This document shows positions 35,934 through 45,637 of a DNA stretch of 64,000 bases, in pieces. A program made the position numbers and the translations under genes. Numbering within the stretch: position 1 is the first letter of the stretch; each line of letters opens with the position of its first letter. The notes below the pieces were generated by a model. The model searched no databases. It saw nothing but the letters and a program-made list of their open reading frames with translations, and was not told the origin of the DNA. Source of the stretch: Pseudogracilibacillus sp037072025 (GTDB taxonomy: Bacteria > Bacillota > Bacilli > Bacillales > Amphibacillaceae); contig NZ_JAXHDD010000008.1 in NCBI RefSeq assembly GCF_037072025.1, forward strand, positions 54,128-118,127, in the 5' to 3' direction.

Positions 35934-37271
35934 ATGAAAATGGAAAAAGCAATTATTGTTAATAGAATAACGAAAAAATATAAATTATATAAAAATACAA
36001 AACAACGGTTATTAGATCTAGTTTCTCCTAATAATTATGGTGAAGATTTTTATGCCTTAACAAGTGTAAATTTTGAAGCGAATCATGGAGAAGTAGTCGG
36101 ATTCATAGGAATCAACGGATCTGGTAAATCCACCTTATCAAATATTATTGCAGGAATTGTTCCAGAGACATCAGGCTCGGTTAAAGTTAATGGTCAAGTA
36201 TCTTTAATTGCGGTTGCTGCTGGACTAAAGAATGATTTATCGGGTAGAGATAATATCGAACTAAAGCTGTTAATGTTAGGTTTTAATAAAGATGAAATAA
36301 AGGTTTTAGAGCCTAATATAATTGAGTTTTCCGAATTAGAGAAATTTATAGATCAACCTGTTAAATCATATTCAAGTGGAATGAGATCTCGACTTGGTTT
36401 TGCTATATCGGTAAATGTTAATCCAGATATATTAATTATCGATGAAGCATTGTCTGTTGGGGATAAAGCCTTTGCAGAAAAAAGTTTAAATAAAATGAAA
36501 GAGTTTAAAAGAGACGGAAAAACAATGATTTTCGTTAGTCATTCTATTAGTCAAATGAAAAAGTTTTGTGAAAAAATACTTTGGTTGGAATTTGGCATGG
36601 TTAAGGAATATGGTACAGTGGAGAAAGTTATTCCCAAATATGAAAATTTCTTAAAAAAATGGCAAGTAATGAAGAAAAAAGAGCGAGAAGCATATAGAAA
36701 GGCAGCAATAGAAAATCAACACAAAATGTTAAATGGTGTAGAAATAAACCATAAGTTAGAAATAGATGATTTTCATCGAAGGAAAATAAAAAATGACTAT
36801 TTTGAAAGACCAATCAGTGTATTGGGCCATATTCGAGCTGGTGAATCCTATATATATTCATCAGTTCAAGATATAACAAATGGAGAATCATCAAATAAAT
36901 ATAAAAATAAAGTGTACCATGTAAAAAAGCAGGCCACGTATAATGAGCAATTGTTTTATTTGTTAAGTAATAAGCCTAGCTCATTACATGGTATTATTGG
37001 ATGGATGAAAGCAACGGATTTGTCAGTTCATCGACACGTAGAAGTAGATCATGATCCTAAGTTGTTTATAGTAAAAGGAACCGGTAAAGCATTTAATATG
37101 CCGTGGGGTGGGAAAAAAAATTGTCTTATTGAAAAATTAAGCTTATTTAAAGGAGAAGAATTCAAGGTGAATCAGACAGATTTAGTAGGTAGAAATGTAT
37201 GGTATAAAGGAAAATTAGCACGATATCAAGTGTGGATTCATGAAAACCATTTGGAGAAAATAACCCATTGA
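35934..37271 (+). CDS. tagH: Second TagH-type ATPase with C-terminal SH3/GW-like domain
   Basis: The 445-residue paralogue of the TagH at 24173 has Walker A GINGSGKST, signature YSSGMRSRLGF, Walker B ILIIDEALSVGD and switch histidine FVSHSISQMKKFC all intact. The ATPase domains are very similar; the linker (about residues 245-300) and the C-terminal SH3-like domain (HGIIGWMKATDL, AFNMPWGGKKN) have diverged more. There is no intact partner TagG next to it, only the scar upstream. It may share TagG encoded at 23342 or be a remnant on its way to loss. Confidence 0.88.
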   Translation: MKMEKAIIVNRITKKYKLYKNTKQRLLDLVSPNNYGEDFYALTSVNFEANHGEVVGFIGINGSGKSTLSNIIAGIVPETSGSVKVNGQVSLIAVAAGLKNDLSGRDNIELKLLMLGFNKDEIKVLEPNIIEFSELEKFIDQPVKSYSSGMRSRLGFAISVNVNPDILIIDEALSVGDKAFAEKSLNKMKEFKRDGKTMIFVSHSISQMKKFCEKILWLEFGMVKEYGTVEKVIPKYENFLKKWQVMKKKEREAYRKAAIENQHKMLNGVEINHKLEIDDFHRRKIKNDYFERPISVLGHIRAGESYIYSSVQDITNGESSNKYKNKVYHVKKQATYNEQLFYLLSNKPSSLHGIIGWMKATDLSVHRHVEVDHDPKLFIVKGTGKAFNMPWGGKKNCLIEKLSLFKGEEFKVNQTDLVGRNVWYKGKLARYQVWIHENHLEKITH

Positions 37272-37282
37272 TAATAAACATT

Positions 37283-37850
37283 TTGCATAGTTGATTGCCT
37301 TGAAAATTCGTTTGACTTTTTCGACTGAACAGTAAATCCTGTTGGCTGGTCAACATCATCGAATTTTTTTGATTACTTTCTCGTTCTTGATTATCTTCTA
37401 GTTCGGTATCTTGATCAATTGAGTTGTTGGTTGTGGATTCGTTGCCTTTGTCAGTCGACTGTTCACTCTCTGATTCTTAGGAATATCACTTTTTTTGGAG
37501 AGATCATTTTCAATATATAAATTTTTATTGTCAAGGTAACCAGTCAATATGTCATCAATTTTATTAAAGAATAATCGTCAAGAGTTTCAATAACAATTAC
37601 TTCATCATTTTCTTTAAAAAAGCAAGAACGTTACTATATAGATTCATTGTCATCTTCATATAAAGGAACTTCTTCTCCTTCATCTGTCACAATATATCCT
37701 TTAGTTTTTTCTAGACTATTCGGTTCAATCTCTGTAGTTTCACTTGCTAAAATACCGATCGGAAATAGTACTGAATGCAGAATAAAGATAAGAGTTACTA
37801 TGGTGATGCTAACCTTATTTCTAAAAAATATTAATCACTCCTCCTAAACT
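37283..37850 (-). pseudogene. Decayed secreted SH3-like protein gene (remnant C)
   Basis: On the minus strand an AGGAGGAGTGATT ribosome-binding region (37845 downward) leads to a hydrophobic leader. GYIVTDEGEEVPLYEDDNESI then ends at a TAG, and further acidic, SH3-like pieces follow in shifting frames, including VIVIETLDDYSLIK. The N-terminal motif matches remnant B closely. No frame longer than about 60 codons survives, so the gene is dead. It lies just after the second tagH, as remnants A and B lie just before the first tagGH. Confidence 0.65.
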
Positions 37851-37979
37851 ATTAATTTGGTATATTAATGATATAATCTCAACACCTCCATTTGTTAAAA
37901 CTACTATTATCATCGGAAAAATAGAAGAAAATGTTAAGGAAAAGAGCTATAAAAGGAGAATATTGATAACCAGTGTCGT

Positions 37980-38008
37980 TTGTTAAGAAAAGTAATAATG
38001 TATATAAT
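37980..38008 (+). promoter_or_regulatory. Predicted sigma-A promoter of the 891-codon phosphotransferase gene
   Basis: TTGTTA (37980-37985), 17-base spacer, TATAAT (38003-38008), 39 bases before the start codon. Confidence 0.65.
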
Positions 38009-38047
38009 AGGTGTAAGAAATAATAAATGACTACAGGAGAATGGAAT

Positions 38048-40705
38048 ATGAAGTCACTAAAAAAAATTATATATAAAATGAAAGAATCATTAGTTAAAAA
38101 AGTTGTGGTTAATCAATATAGGTTAAGCAATAGTGAAATTATTTTTGATTTAAAATTAATCAATTTTTTCAGGTTAAAGAAAGAAATTAACGTTTATTTT
38201 GAAAATAAAAAAGAATTATTAGAAATTCCTTTTATTTATGATAATAAAACACTTTCGATTAAACTTCCTTATGCATTTCTGGAAAATATTAGGGATAGAT
38301 CCAATATCATTATCTATATAAACAATCAAAGGATGTGGCTTACTCCAGGTCGGCAATATTCGTTTACACATATCATAGCAAACCAAAAGTATTATAAACC
38401 TTACATTAATAAAGATATTACAATTGTAAATAGGTTTTCGGAATATATGTTTAGTCAAAAAACTGTTACAGTAGGCGTGAACAATGTAAGTTATGATAAA
38501 ATCGTTTGCGAAGTGAAGGATGAATCTTTACATATACCTTCTAATCAAGAGGTTGAATGTTTTGGAATAAGGGGAAGCAAAATAGTAGCAATTTCCACTA
38601 ATTATGATCCAGATAAAAAAGAATTACAACTGGAAGGTTTTGAATTATTTTCTACCGGATTATGGAGATTTTTTATAAATCAAAATAATAACTTACAACC
38701 ATTAGAACTATATGACCAAAAATTAATTGAGTTTGATACCTATAACCATATTGTTGAAATAATGAGTAGAAATTTAAACTTTTATTTTCGATTTAAACCA
38801 CGTATTCTAGAATGTGACCAATTAGTATTAAACCGTAAATCAGATGAAACTATTGAATTGATTATAAAAAATGTCGCAAAAGTGGCTCCTCATTTAAATT
38901 TTAACTTTATAATTAAAGATACTACTACTGGAGATGAAATGAACTTTCCTATTGAAGTTATAAAGGAGCATTTAGTAGGGACTATTGACACCAATCATTT
39001 GTTGCATTCTTTTTTTAAAAAGAGTTTTTTTATTGAGTTAACTGGAGATACGCCTAAAAGATTTCAGTTTAATTTAAACAAAACAAATTTGGTAGAGGAT
39101 GGTCTTAAAATTTTAAAGAACAATAAAGATGAATTGTTGACTATCAAATTTTATAAGAGAAAGGATAAATCTTTAGGATTATTCATAAGAAGACCAAGAA
39201 TTAGAAAATATGTTACCGAAATAAAGGACTTTACTCTAAAAGGTTATTTAGGACCTTTAGATGGCTTTGAAAGACCTAAAGCTTATCTTTGTGTGGAAGA
39301 GCGAGATTCCGAAATAAGAGAATTACTTCCAATAAAAGGTAAATTTAAGATTGACTTATTGGACTATGACTTACTAGGTTTACAGAATAAAGATAAGTCT
39401 ATATTAGATTTATTCGTAGTTATTAAAAACAGGGATAATGAAATTATCAGGAAAGAAAAAATAAAATATATATATGCGGATTATAAAAAGGATAATTATT
39501 ATGATCGTAAAATAATTATGGATGCAAAAAATAACCAACGTTATTTTCTTATTACTACTACACCATTCGACAATTTAAAAATTGAAGCTTTTATAATTCC
39601 GCATTTTATTGATATACCAAAAACAGTAGAAACAAAAGAAGAAGACGTGTGGTTGATTGGCGAAAGGTATAATACAGCCCAAGATAACGGAATAGTATTT
39701 TTTGAATGGCTTCGCAGTAATACAAATATTCAAGCATATTATGTTATAGAAAGCGATTCGGAAGATTATCAAAAAATTAAAGACAATCCATATGTGTTAA
39801 AGTTTGGATCAAAGGAACACTTTGAAATAGCGCTAAAAGCAAGTGTATTACTAGGGACGCATGATCTGGAAAATTTATTGCCATATAAAGCGGCCGAAGG
39901 ATTTTATTATTATGAAAATACATTAAAAGTGTTTTTACAACATGGTGTATTAGGAAGAAAGAGTGTAGAGTATAACAAAAAATATTATGATCAACCGTTT
40001 GATTTGATAATTGTTAGTAGTGTCCCAGAGAAAGATGATATTGTAGTGAATCAATGGGGGTATGAGCCTAATGAGGTAGCAGTTACAGGGTTAGCTAGAT
40101 TTGATAGACTAATCCAAGCGGAACCACCGAAAAATTTATTACTTATGCCTACTTGGCGGGATTGGATTAATACTCAAGAAAGGTTTCTGGCAAGTAAATA
40201 TTATGCAAAGTATTCAAGTTTAATTAAAAATCCACGCTTATTAAAAATATTGGAGGAATATGATGTTTATTTAAACTTCTACCCTCATTATCGTGCGCAG
40301 AATTTCTTTGAAAAAGATGCTGAAGAAATAGGTGGAAGAGTGAACTTTATTCCTTTTGGTTCTAAGTCTGTTCAACAACTTCTTATTGAACATGCTTTGT
40401 TAATAACGGACTATAGTAGTGTCAGCTTCGACTTTATCTTAATGAATAAGCCTGTCATACATTACCATTTTGATGATAAGCGGTTCTTTAAAGATGGTAT
40501 CTTACGTCCAATAGAAGAAACTTTCATAGGTAAAATTGCTTATCATGAGGAAGAGTTAATAGATTATATTGAGGATAGAATTAAACATCAGTTTGAAAAT
40601 TACGATGTTGATATATCTGGTGTAATTAAATATCAAGATCATTCGAATTGTGAGAGGATTTATCAGGCAATTATATCTTCTATAAAGGAAAATAATAAGG
40701 TATAG
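38048..40705 (+). CDS. Large CDP-glycerol glycerophosphotransferase-family protein with long N-terminal region
   Basis: The 885-residue protein has a C-terminal GT-B phosphotransferase domain (about residues 530-880). Its motifs are VFLQHGVLGRKSVEY (replacing WHG/WHAAG), TGLARFDRL, LLMPTWRDW, FYPHYRAQNFF and ITDYSSVSFDFILMNKP. The N-terminal about 480 residues are beta-rich with repeated aromatic positions and no GT2 domain, unlike B. subtilis GgaB. Function is probably the addition or polymerisation of a polyol-phosphate unit in a secondary teichoic acid. The start at 38048 has GGAGA 7 bases upstream. It has its own promoter and a terminator. Confidence 0.8.
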   Translation: MKSLKKIIYKMKESLVKKVVVNQYRLSNSEIIFDLKLINFFRLKKEINVYFENKKELLEIPFIYDNKTLSIKLPYAFLENIRDRSNIIIYINNQRMWLTPGRQYSFTHIIANQKYYKPYINKDITIVNRFSEYMFSQKTVTVGVNNVSYDKIVCEVKDESLHIPSNQEVECFGIRGSKIVAISTNYDPDKKELQLEGFELFSTGLWRFFINQNNNLQPLELYDQKLIEFDTYNHIVEIMSRNLNFYFRFKPRILECDQLVLNRKSDETIELIIKNVAKVAPHLNFNFIIKDTTTGDEMNFPIEVIKEHLVGTIDTNHLLHSFFKKSFFIELTGDTPKRFQFNLNKTNLVEDGLKILKNNKDELLTIKFYKRKDKSLGLFIRRPRIRKYVTEIKDFTLKGYLGPLDGFERPKAYLCVEERDSEIRELLPIKGKFKIDLLDYDLLGLQNKDKSILDLFVVIKNRDNEIIRKEKIKYIYADYKKDNYYDRKIIMDAKNNQRYFLITTTPFDNLKIEAFIIPHFIDIPKTVETKEEDVWLIGERYNTAQDNGIVFFEWLRSNTNIQAYYVIESDSEDYQKIKDNPYVLKFGSKEHFEIALKASVLLGTHDLENLLPYKAAEGFYYYENTLKVFLQHGVLGRKSVEYNKKYYDQPFDLIIVSSVPEKDDIVVNQWGYEPNEVAVTGLARFDRLIQAEPPKNLLLMPTWRDWINTQERFLASKYYAKYSSLIKNPRLLKILEEYDVYLNFYPHYRAQNFFEKDAEEIGGRVNFIPFGSKSVQQLLIEHALLITDYSSVSFDFILMNKPVIHYHFDDKRFFKDGILRPIEETFIGKIAYHEEELIDYIEDRIKHQFENYDVDISGVIKYQDHSNCERIYQAIISSIKENNKV

Positions 40706-40744
40706 CTTGAAGAGAAAAAGAGTAACTTCTTCAAGCATTTTTGT
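40705..40744 (+). terminator. Terminator after the large phosphotransferase gene
   Basis: GCTTGAAGA...TCTTCAAGC followed by ATTTTTG. Confidence 0.85.
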
Positions 40745-40780
40745 AACTCTATTCTTGGATACGAAGTGAAGTAAATAAGT

Positions 40781-42178
40781 CTATCTCTTGATGATAGCGA
40801 ACCAAATAGAGGTTATTAATTTCCGGTTATATATAAAGAATAGTAAGACACTACCTACAATGCTTACGGCTAATGTGATTTTTTTTGCATAGAACGGTAT
40901 AAATAAGGCGATGAACATAATAGAAAAAAGAATTAAAAAATCCCATTTATTAAAAGTAATGGTGAATAGTTCTTTTGCGACCCATACCCGAATGATCCAA
41001 GTTAAGAAGAAGGCAATTAAAGTCGAAATAGCAACGGCATACAGACCCAGATAGTGAATTAAAAATATATTCAATACTACATTAACGACTGCTCCTACGA
41101 TAGAGGTAGATAATATGGCAGTCGTTTTTTTGGCTCCATGGAATCCAGCGGACCAAAATAATGCTAGCGAGTGAAAAAGTGTTGCAATTAGAATGAATCC
41201 ACTATATTTCCATGCTTCAAAAAATTCATTCCCTATAAAAATACGAATAGCTGGTTTTGCAATTAAGATTAAACAAATAACAGAAGTTGCCATAAGCCGA
41301 AAGTAGTATTCATATGTTTTTGAAAAAAATGAATCTTTATCCTTAGCTTGAAATGAAAGAATAGCACTGTCTTTCCAAGCTAAAGAAAAGACTGAGTTGA
41401 TGATTAAGAGAACTGCAGGAATCTTAATCGCAATCGCGTAAATTCCATTTGCAGAAACGCCTAAAAAAGTCGCAATTATCCATCTATCTGCCATGGTCAT
41501 GACCCACCAGCTTGCCGCAGCTGGAATTATTGGTATCGCGTATGCCAAATAGTCCTTAAGCAACGTCCAAGAAACACTGCTATTAAGGAGATATTGAATA
41601 AAATTCATGCGATAACAAGCAAGAATAATGATACATATACCTGCGATACTATTTGCATAAAACAGTGCCTCGATCCCTAATTTGAAATATAGGATAAAAA
41701 GTAAATTTAAACTTATCACAATAGATGTCTGAATAATTCCTAATGTCGCAAATAATCGATTATGTCCTAACCCGCGCGCACATTGTTGAACAAAACTACT
41801 AAAAATCATCACATTAAGCAATAAGAGAGCTTCCCATTTATAAGAAAAATTACTAAAGAAAAATAACAAGATTGCAAGCAAATTAAACAGAAGTGAATGC
41901 CGTAAAACTTGGATAAACCCGGTCGATATGATCGTTTGTATTGAATAATTTGTTTGCTTATCGAGCAGCCAACGATAGGTAGCAGCTGTTAGTTCAAATG
42001 TAATAAATGGGATGAGTAAAGTAATTGTTGTAATAGCTAAATCCCATGTACCAAAATCTTTGGGAGTAAAATATCGAGTATATAACGGCAGCATGAGAAA
42101 AGTTAATGCAGATGACCCGAAATTGGCAATTCCATATAGAATTGTATCGTTTAATAATTTTTCTTTCTTATTCATCAT
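40781..42178 (-). CDS. Wzx-type polysaccharide flippase
   Basis: The 465-residue integral membrane protein has 12-14 hydrophobic segments. The N-terminal ILYGIANFGSSALTFLMLPLYTRYFTP is typical of the MOP/Wzx flippases (similar in role to TuaB). It should move a lipid-linked oligosaccharide across the membrane. The start at ATG 42178 has GAGGGT upstream; the upstream gene's stop overlaps the longer open frame at 42193. It is the last gene of a four-gene minus-strand operon: polymerase, GT2, pyruvyl transferase, flippase. Confidence 0.85.
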   Translation of the reverse strand: MMNKKEKLLNDTILYGIANFGSSALTFLMLPLYTRYFTPKDFGTWDLAITTITLLIPFITFELTAATYRWLLDKQTNYSIQTIISTGFIQVLRHSLLFNLLAILLFFFSNFSYKWEALLLLNVMIFSSFVQQCARGLGHNRLFATLGIIQTSIVISLNLLFILYFKLGIEALFYANSIAGICIIILACYRMNFIQYLLNSSVSWTLLKDYLAYAIPIIPAAASWWVMTMADRWIIATFLGVSANGIYAIAIKIPAVLLIINSVFSLAWKDSAILSFQAKDKDSFFSKTYEYYFRLMATSVICLILIAKPAIRIFIGNEFFEAWKYSGFILIATLFHSLALFWSAGFHGAKKTTAILSTSIVGAVVNVVLNIFLIHYLGLYAVAISTLIAFFLTWIIRVWVAKELFTITFNKWDFLILFSIMFIALFIPFYAKKITLAVSIVGSVLLFFIYNRKLITSIWFAIIKR

Positions 42179-42192
42179 GTAAACCCTCAACA

Positions 42193-43275
42193 TTAATCTA
42201 AAAATTGATCGAGCATGTCAAACTGCTTGTCTGAACTTTTGATAAAATTTTGGATATCTATTGGTTCTTGATGAAATGTGTTCGTTACTTGTGAAGGGGT
42301 AACTGAATCGATGTTTCGTACCGTCGAATACAAATTCGGAAACTCTATATCTTCTAAAACCGTCTTCATTTTTTCACTATAAATAATTGGAAACACCGGC
42401 TTATGAAAAACCAAGCCGAGGATCATTGCGTGAAATCTTGTTGCGATTATGGCCTTAGACTCGTTTATTTTAGAGAGTGCTTCTGGCAAATTTGTGTGAT
42501 ATGCATAAGTGTTCACTTTATGAAGCAACGCTTTTGGAATGAGCGAAAGAATCTCATCCATTGCTAAATGATCTTTTTCCTTTTGACAAAAAGCCATTAA
42601 CAACACGTCATATCCTTGTTTTATTAAATGAATACTAACATTGGCTATTCCTTTAAAGTAGGAAGCATCAAATTTTTTTAAGTCGTTTCGTATGGAAGGG
42701 TAAATGACGGAAATAAGGATCTGTTCTTTCGGTTTTCCGTGAAAAAATGAATCTTTTAATTGGAAAACGACATCAGCTGCTTGCCGCACAGGTAAATGTG
42801 TAAATAATTCTTTTGATTGCTGATCCCGAAAACAAATATCAGTTATTCCATGAAAAATTTTTTCGTATGTCTGATAAAATTTTCTGCTTTGATACGGTCC
42901 GAAATTAGCTCCTAAAATGAAAAACGAGTCATGAGAATTTTTCATCGTTTGCACATGTTGAGCTTCTTTTTCCCAACCTGTCTGCTCCATAAAAATAGAA
43001 CCACCTATATATACGCCAACCTCACAAGTTTTTGCTAATTGCTCCCGTAAGTAAAGTTCTTTGTTAAACGGTTTTAAAGAAGCATGAATGAACTTGTTGA
43101 AAAGACGGTTATTTGGAATGATCTCTAGGTTTGGCAAATAGTTAAATGTTGTTTGATAGTTATTAGGTGCATAACATAAGAACTTTGTTTTCGGATAGCG
43201 TGTACAGATGGTATGAATGAAAAGATCATCTCCCAAATTATTTGCTGTATAAGCATAAATCATTACCTGAGTCAT
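42193..43275 (-). CDS. Polysaccharide pyruvyl transferase-family protein, third member
   Basis: The 360-residue protein of the PF04230 family has an N-terminal AYTANNLGDDLFIHTI, a VGVYIGGSIFMEQ core and the signature ATRFHAMILGLVFHKP at about residue 290. It is clearly different from the two tarL-side copies. It is placed between GT2 and flippase genes with very short spacing, so it likely decorates the repeat unit of the polymer made by this operon with pyruvate. Pyruvylated wall polymers can serve as docking sites for SLH-domain proteins. Confidence 0.83.
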   Translation of the reverse strand: MTQVMIYAYTANNLGDDLFIHTICTRYPKTKFLCYAPNNYQTTFNYLPNLEIIPNNRLFNKFIHASLKPFNKELYLREQLAKTCEVGVYIGGSIFMEQTGWEKEAQHVQTMKNSHDSFFILGANFGPYQSRKFYQTYEKIFHGITDICFRDQQSKELFTHLPVRQAADVVFQLKDSFFHGKPKEQILISVIYPSIRNDLKKFDASYFKGIANVSIHLIKQGYDVLLMAFCQKEKDHLAMDEILSLIPKALLHKVNTYAYHTNLPEALSKINESKAIIATRFHAMILGLVFHKPVFPIIYSEKMKTVLEDIEFPNLYSTVRNIDSVTPSQVTNTFHQEPIDIQNFIKSSDKQFDMLDQFLD

Positions 43276-43281
43276 GTAATC

Positions 43282-44313
43282 TCACCTCTTATCCACCTGT
43301 TGTAGCAGGACAAAAATCCGTCTGAGTCTAGTTCGTATAAATTCTTTTATTTTAAAAAATATAAATGCTTGTCGATATGATTTTTTTCGTATAAAGGTGC
43401 CAATTAATTTTGCTTGGACACTACTGGTGAAATAAGGATATTTCGTAATAACATCCGAATGATTACAGATGATCTTTAGCTGATTTTTCTGTTCTTTCGT
43501 AGAGAGGGGACTCCCCTGATGAAAGAGATTCGTTATGGAATGAATTACTCCATTAGCAAAGATGGTTTCAAGATGTGTGATGTTATCATGTGTCCAACTA
43601 TCGTTTTTCTCTAAAAACATTCTCACATCGTTATAAAGCTTCTTCTGCTTTTCAAACATATTATCGATATAAGAATTAGTTAAGGAGTTCGGATTTTGTT
43701 CATATACATATAAACTGCTTGGCAATACATAAAACGATGCACTATTCTCGATATAACTCAGATTAAATAATAAATCTTCTCCATAAGAATGGCTAAATGG
43801 AAAACGAATTTCATGATGTTTTACTTTTTCCAGACGGTACATCTTATTACATGGAGAAGGTAGAATAATCTGTTTATACAAAAGCCCAATATGATGTAAA
43901 AATACTTCTTTAGTAAAAAAACCGGCTATTGAGGGCGAAAGTAGCTGATTTCCTGATTCATACCCACAAATAACTAAATCAGCATCAAAAGTTTCCATGA
44001 AATGAATGAATTGCTGTGTCGTTGTTTTTTTTATCCGGTCATCTGCATCAACAAATTGTAAGTAAGTACCAGAAGCTTGTTCGATACCTGTATTTCGCGC
44101 AGCAGACGGGCCGGCATTTTCTTGATGGATGACAGTGATTCGTGGGTCAGTGTACTTATATTGATCACAAATGTTCCCACTTTCATCTGTAGAGCCATCA
44201 TTAACTAAAATAATTTCAAGATTTTTATACGTTTGTCTTAAAATACTTGTAATACATACCTCTAGATAAGCTGCTGCATTATATACCGGAACAATGATGG
44301 AGACTTTTTTCAT
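43282..44313 (-). CDS. Glycosyltransferase family 2
   Basis: The 343-residue GT-A protein has VSIIVPVYNAAAYLEVCI at its N-terminus, the LVNDGSTDESG motif, and FVDADDR carrying the metal-binding DxD. The start is ATG 44313; it overlaps the upstream polymerase stop by ATGA. The longer open frame from 44463 is not conserved. It adds a sugar to a lipid-linked repeat unit at the inner membrane face; the sugar cannot be read from sequence. Confidence 0.9.
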   Translation of the reverse strand: MKKVSIIVPVYNAAAYLEVCITSILRQTYKNLEIILVNDGSTDESGNICDQYKYTDPRITVIHQENAGPSAARNTGIEQASGTYLQFVDADDRIKKTTTQQFIHFMETFDADLVICGYESGNQLLSPSIAGFFTKEVFLHHIGLLYKQIILPSPCNKMYRLEKVKHHEIRFPFSHSYGEDLLFNLSYIENSASFYVLPSSLYVYEQNPNSLTNSYIDNMFEKQKKLYNDVRMFLEKNDSWTHDNITHLETIFANGVIHSITNLFHQGSPLSTKEQKNQLKIICNHSDVITKYPYFTSSVQAKLIGTFIRKKSYRQAFIFFKIKEFIRTRLRRIFVLLQQVDKR

Positions 44314-45524
44314 GCAGTTTTCCTCGCTTCCAGACCGATTATAATGACTAAAATGGCAACATACGTCATGACCGCCGGGGCAAACATAACATGGCCTGCG
44401 ACAAAAGCGATGCCTCCAATGAGTGCAAGCGTTAAAAGCAAAAGAAAATAAGAAATGGTGCACCGATAAATGAGTAGTTTATTTAGCAAAACAGGTAAGG
44501 GAAGCAAAATAATGAATGTACCAACCACTCCGTAACTAAAAAATAAATCAAAAAAATCCATTTCGATCATTTTTGGATTTTTTTTATAATCACCTGCATA
44601 ACCAAGTCCAAACAATTTTCTAATTAAAGGAGCTTGTAAATAGTCCGCTTTTTTTTCTCCAAGATAGATATCTCTGGAACTCATTAGCTGCTGTTTCATT
44701 TCTTGTTCCGTATTTTTTGTTTTCTCAACTGGTGAATCAACGGATGTCATATTTGTCATATAAGGTGTCAGTGGCAAGAAAAAGATACTGAAAACAGTGA
44801 TAGCTAATAAAGGTAAGTTTTGTTTTATTTGTTTCATGAAAATGATTAAAACAATATAGCTTAGGATGATTATGATTGCTCCATAAAAAGCTGTTTTCGT
44901 TCCAATCATTGGAGTCATCGTAAGGATAAAGCTAAAAGCAACCAATGAAAGAGCGGATCGGCTTGCATGAAAATGAATGATCGCCAAAGTAAGTAAGATA
45001 ATCACAATGACGCTTAGTTCGTTTGCTGAATAAAACCATCCTGAATATCCTGCTTTTACATATGTATAACTGGTGATGTCCGTCTTTGTCAAGATTGCAA
45101 TCCAATAGGAGGCACCTACGATAATGGATGCAATCGCTGTTCCTTGTAAAATGACATCTTTTTTCACCAGTCGCTTTTCTAAAAAGACAAATGCACTGAA
45201 AATCATCACGACAAAGTAAGCAGTTTTTACAACAAATTGGATTTCCTCAGTAATATAGAAAGGTTGTTTTAACACAAAATTAATGAGAAAAGTTAAGGTT
45301 ATACTAAGAAATGGTAAGCTAAATAAAAACAACGTATTAACAGTTGGTCGCAAATAATTAACGATAAAAATAAATAAAAAGAACATGAAGCCTGTTCTTA
45401 GCAGTGCCCCGAATGATAATGGCAAACTTGTCGTAAAGGATGTAATAATATCGATAATTGGTAGTAATACAATGAGGCTAAAAAATATTTTTTCCGTTTT
45501 TGTCATATCATCAACGCCTGACAT
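44310..45524 (-). CDS. O-antigen ligase/polymerase-family membrane protein (Wzy/TuaE-like)
   Basis: The 404-residue protein has about 11-12 membrane segments and a large outside loop (about residues 245-320) with charged residues. The layout fits the Wzy/WaaL family, whose members polymerise lipid-linked repeat units. B. subtilis TuaE has the same role for teichuronic acid. The start is uncertain: ATG 45524 has no ribosome-binding site, and ATG 45506 has a weak AGGCG. It is the first gene of the minus-strand polysaccharide operon. Confidence 0.78.
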   Translation of the reverse strand: MSGVDDMTKTEKIFFSLIVLLPIIDIITSFTTSLPLSFGALLRTGFMFFLFIFIVNYLRPTVNTLFLFSLPFLSITLTFLINFVLKQPFYITEEIQFVVKTAYFVVMIFSAFVFLEKRLVKKDVILQGTAIASIIVGASYWIAILTKTDITSYTYVKAGYSGWFYSANELSVIVIILLTLAIIHFHASRSALSLVAFSFILTMTPMIGTKTAFYGAIIIILSYIVLIIFMKQIKQNLPLLAITVFSIFFLPLTPYMTNMTSVDSPVEKTKNTEQEMKQQLMSSRDIYLGEKKADYLQAPLIRKLFGLGYAGDYKKNPKMIEMDFFDLFFSYGVVGTFIILLPLPVLLNKLLIYRCTISYFLLLLTLALIGGIAFVAGHVMFAPAVMTYVAILVIIIGLEARKTA

Positions 45525-45637
45525 AAAATGCTGTATGTTTCATTATCGTCAATTTTAGATTGATTTATTCAGGCATTATATTAGTCCTTCTAATTGGTTA
45601 TATTGAAGAACGAATGTAACTAGTTGGGAGAGAGATC

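Noticed and set aside
44313..44463. N-terminal extension of the GT2 protein
   Set aside because: The Cys/His-rich 50 residues come from the overlapping polymerase gene read in another frame; the conserved start is at 44313.
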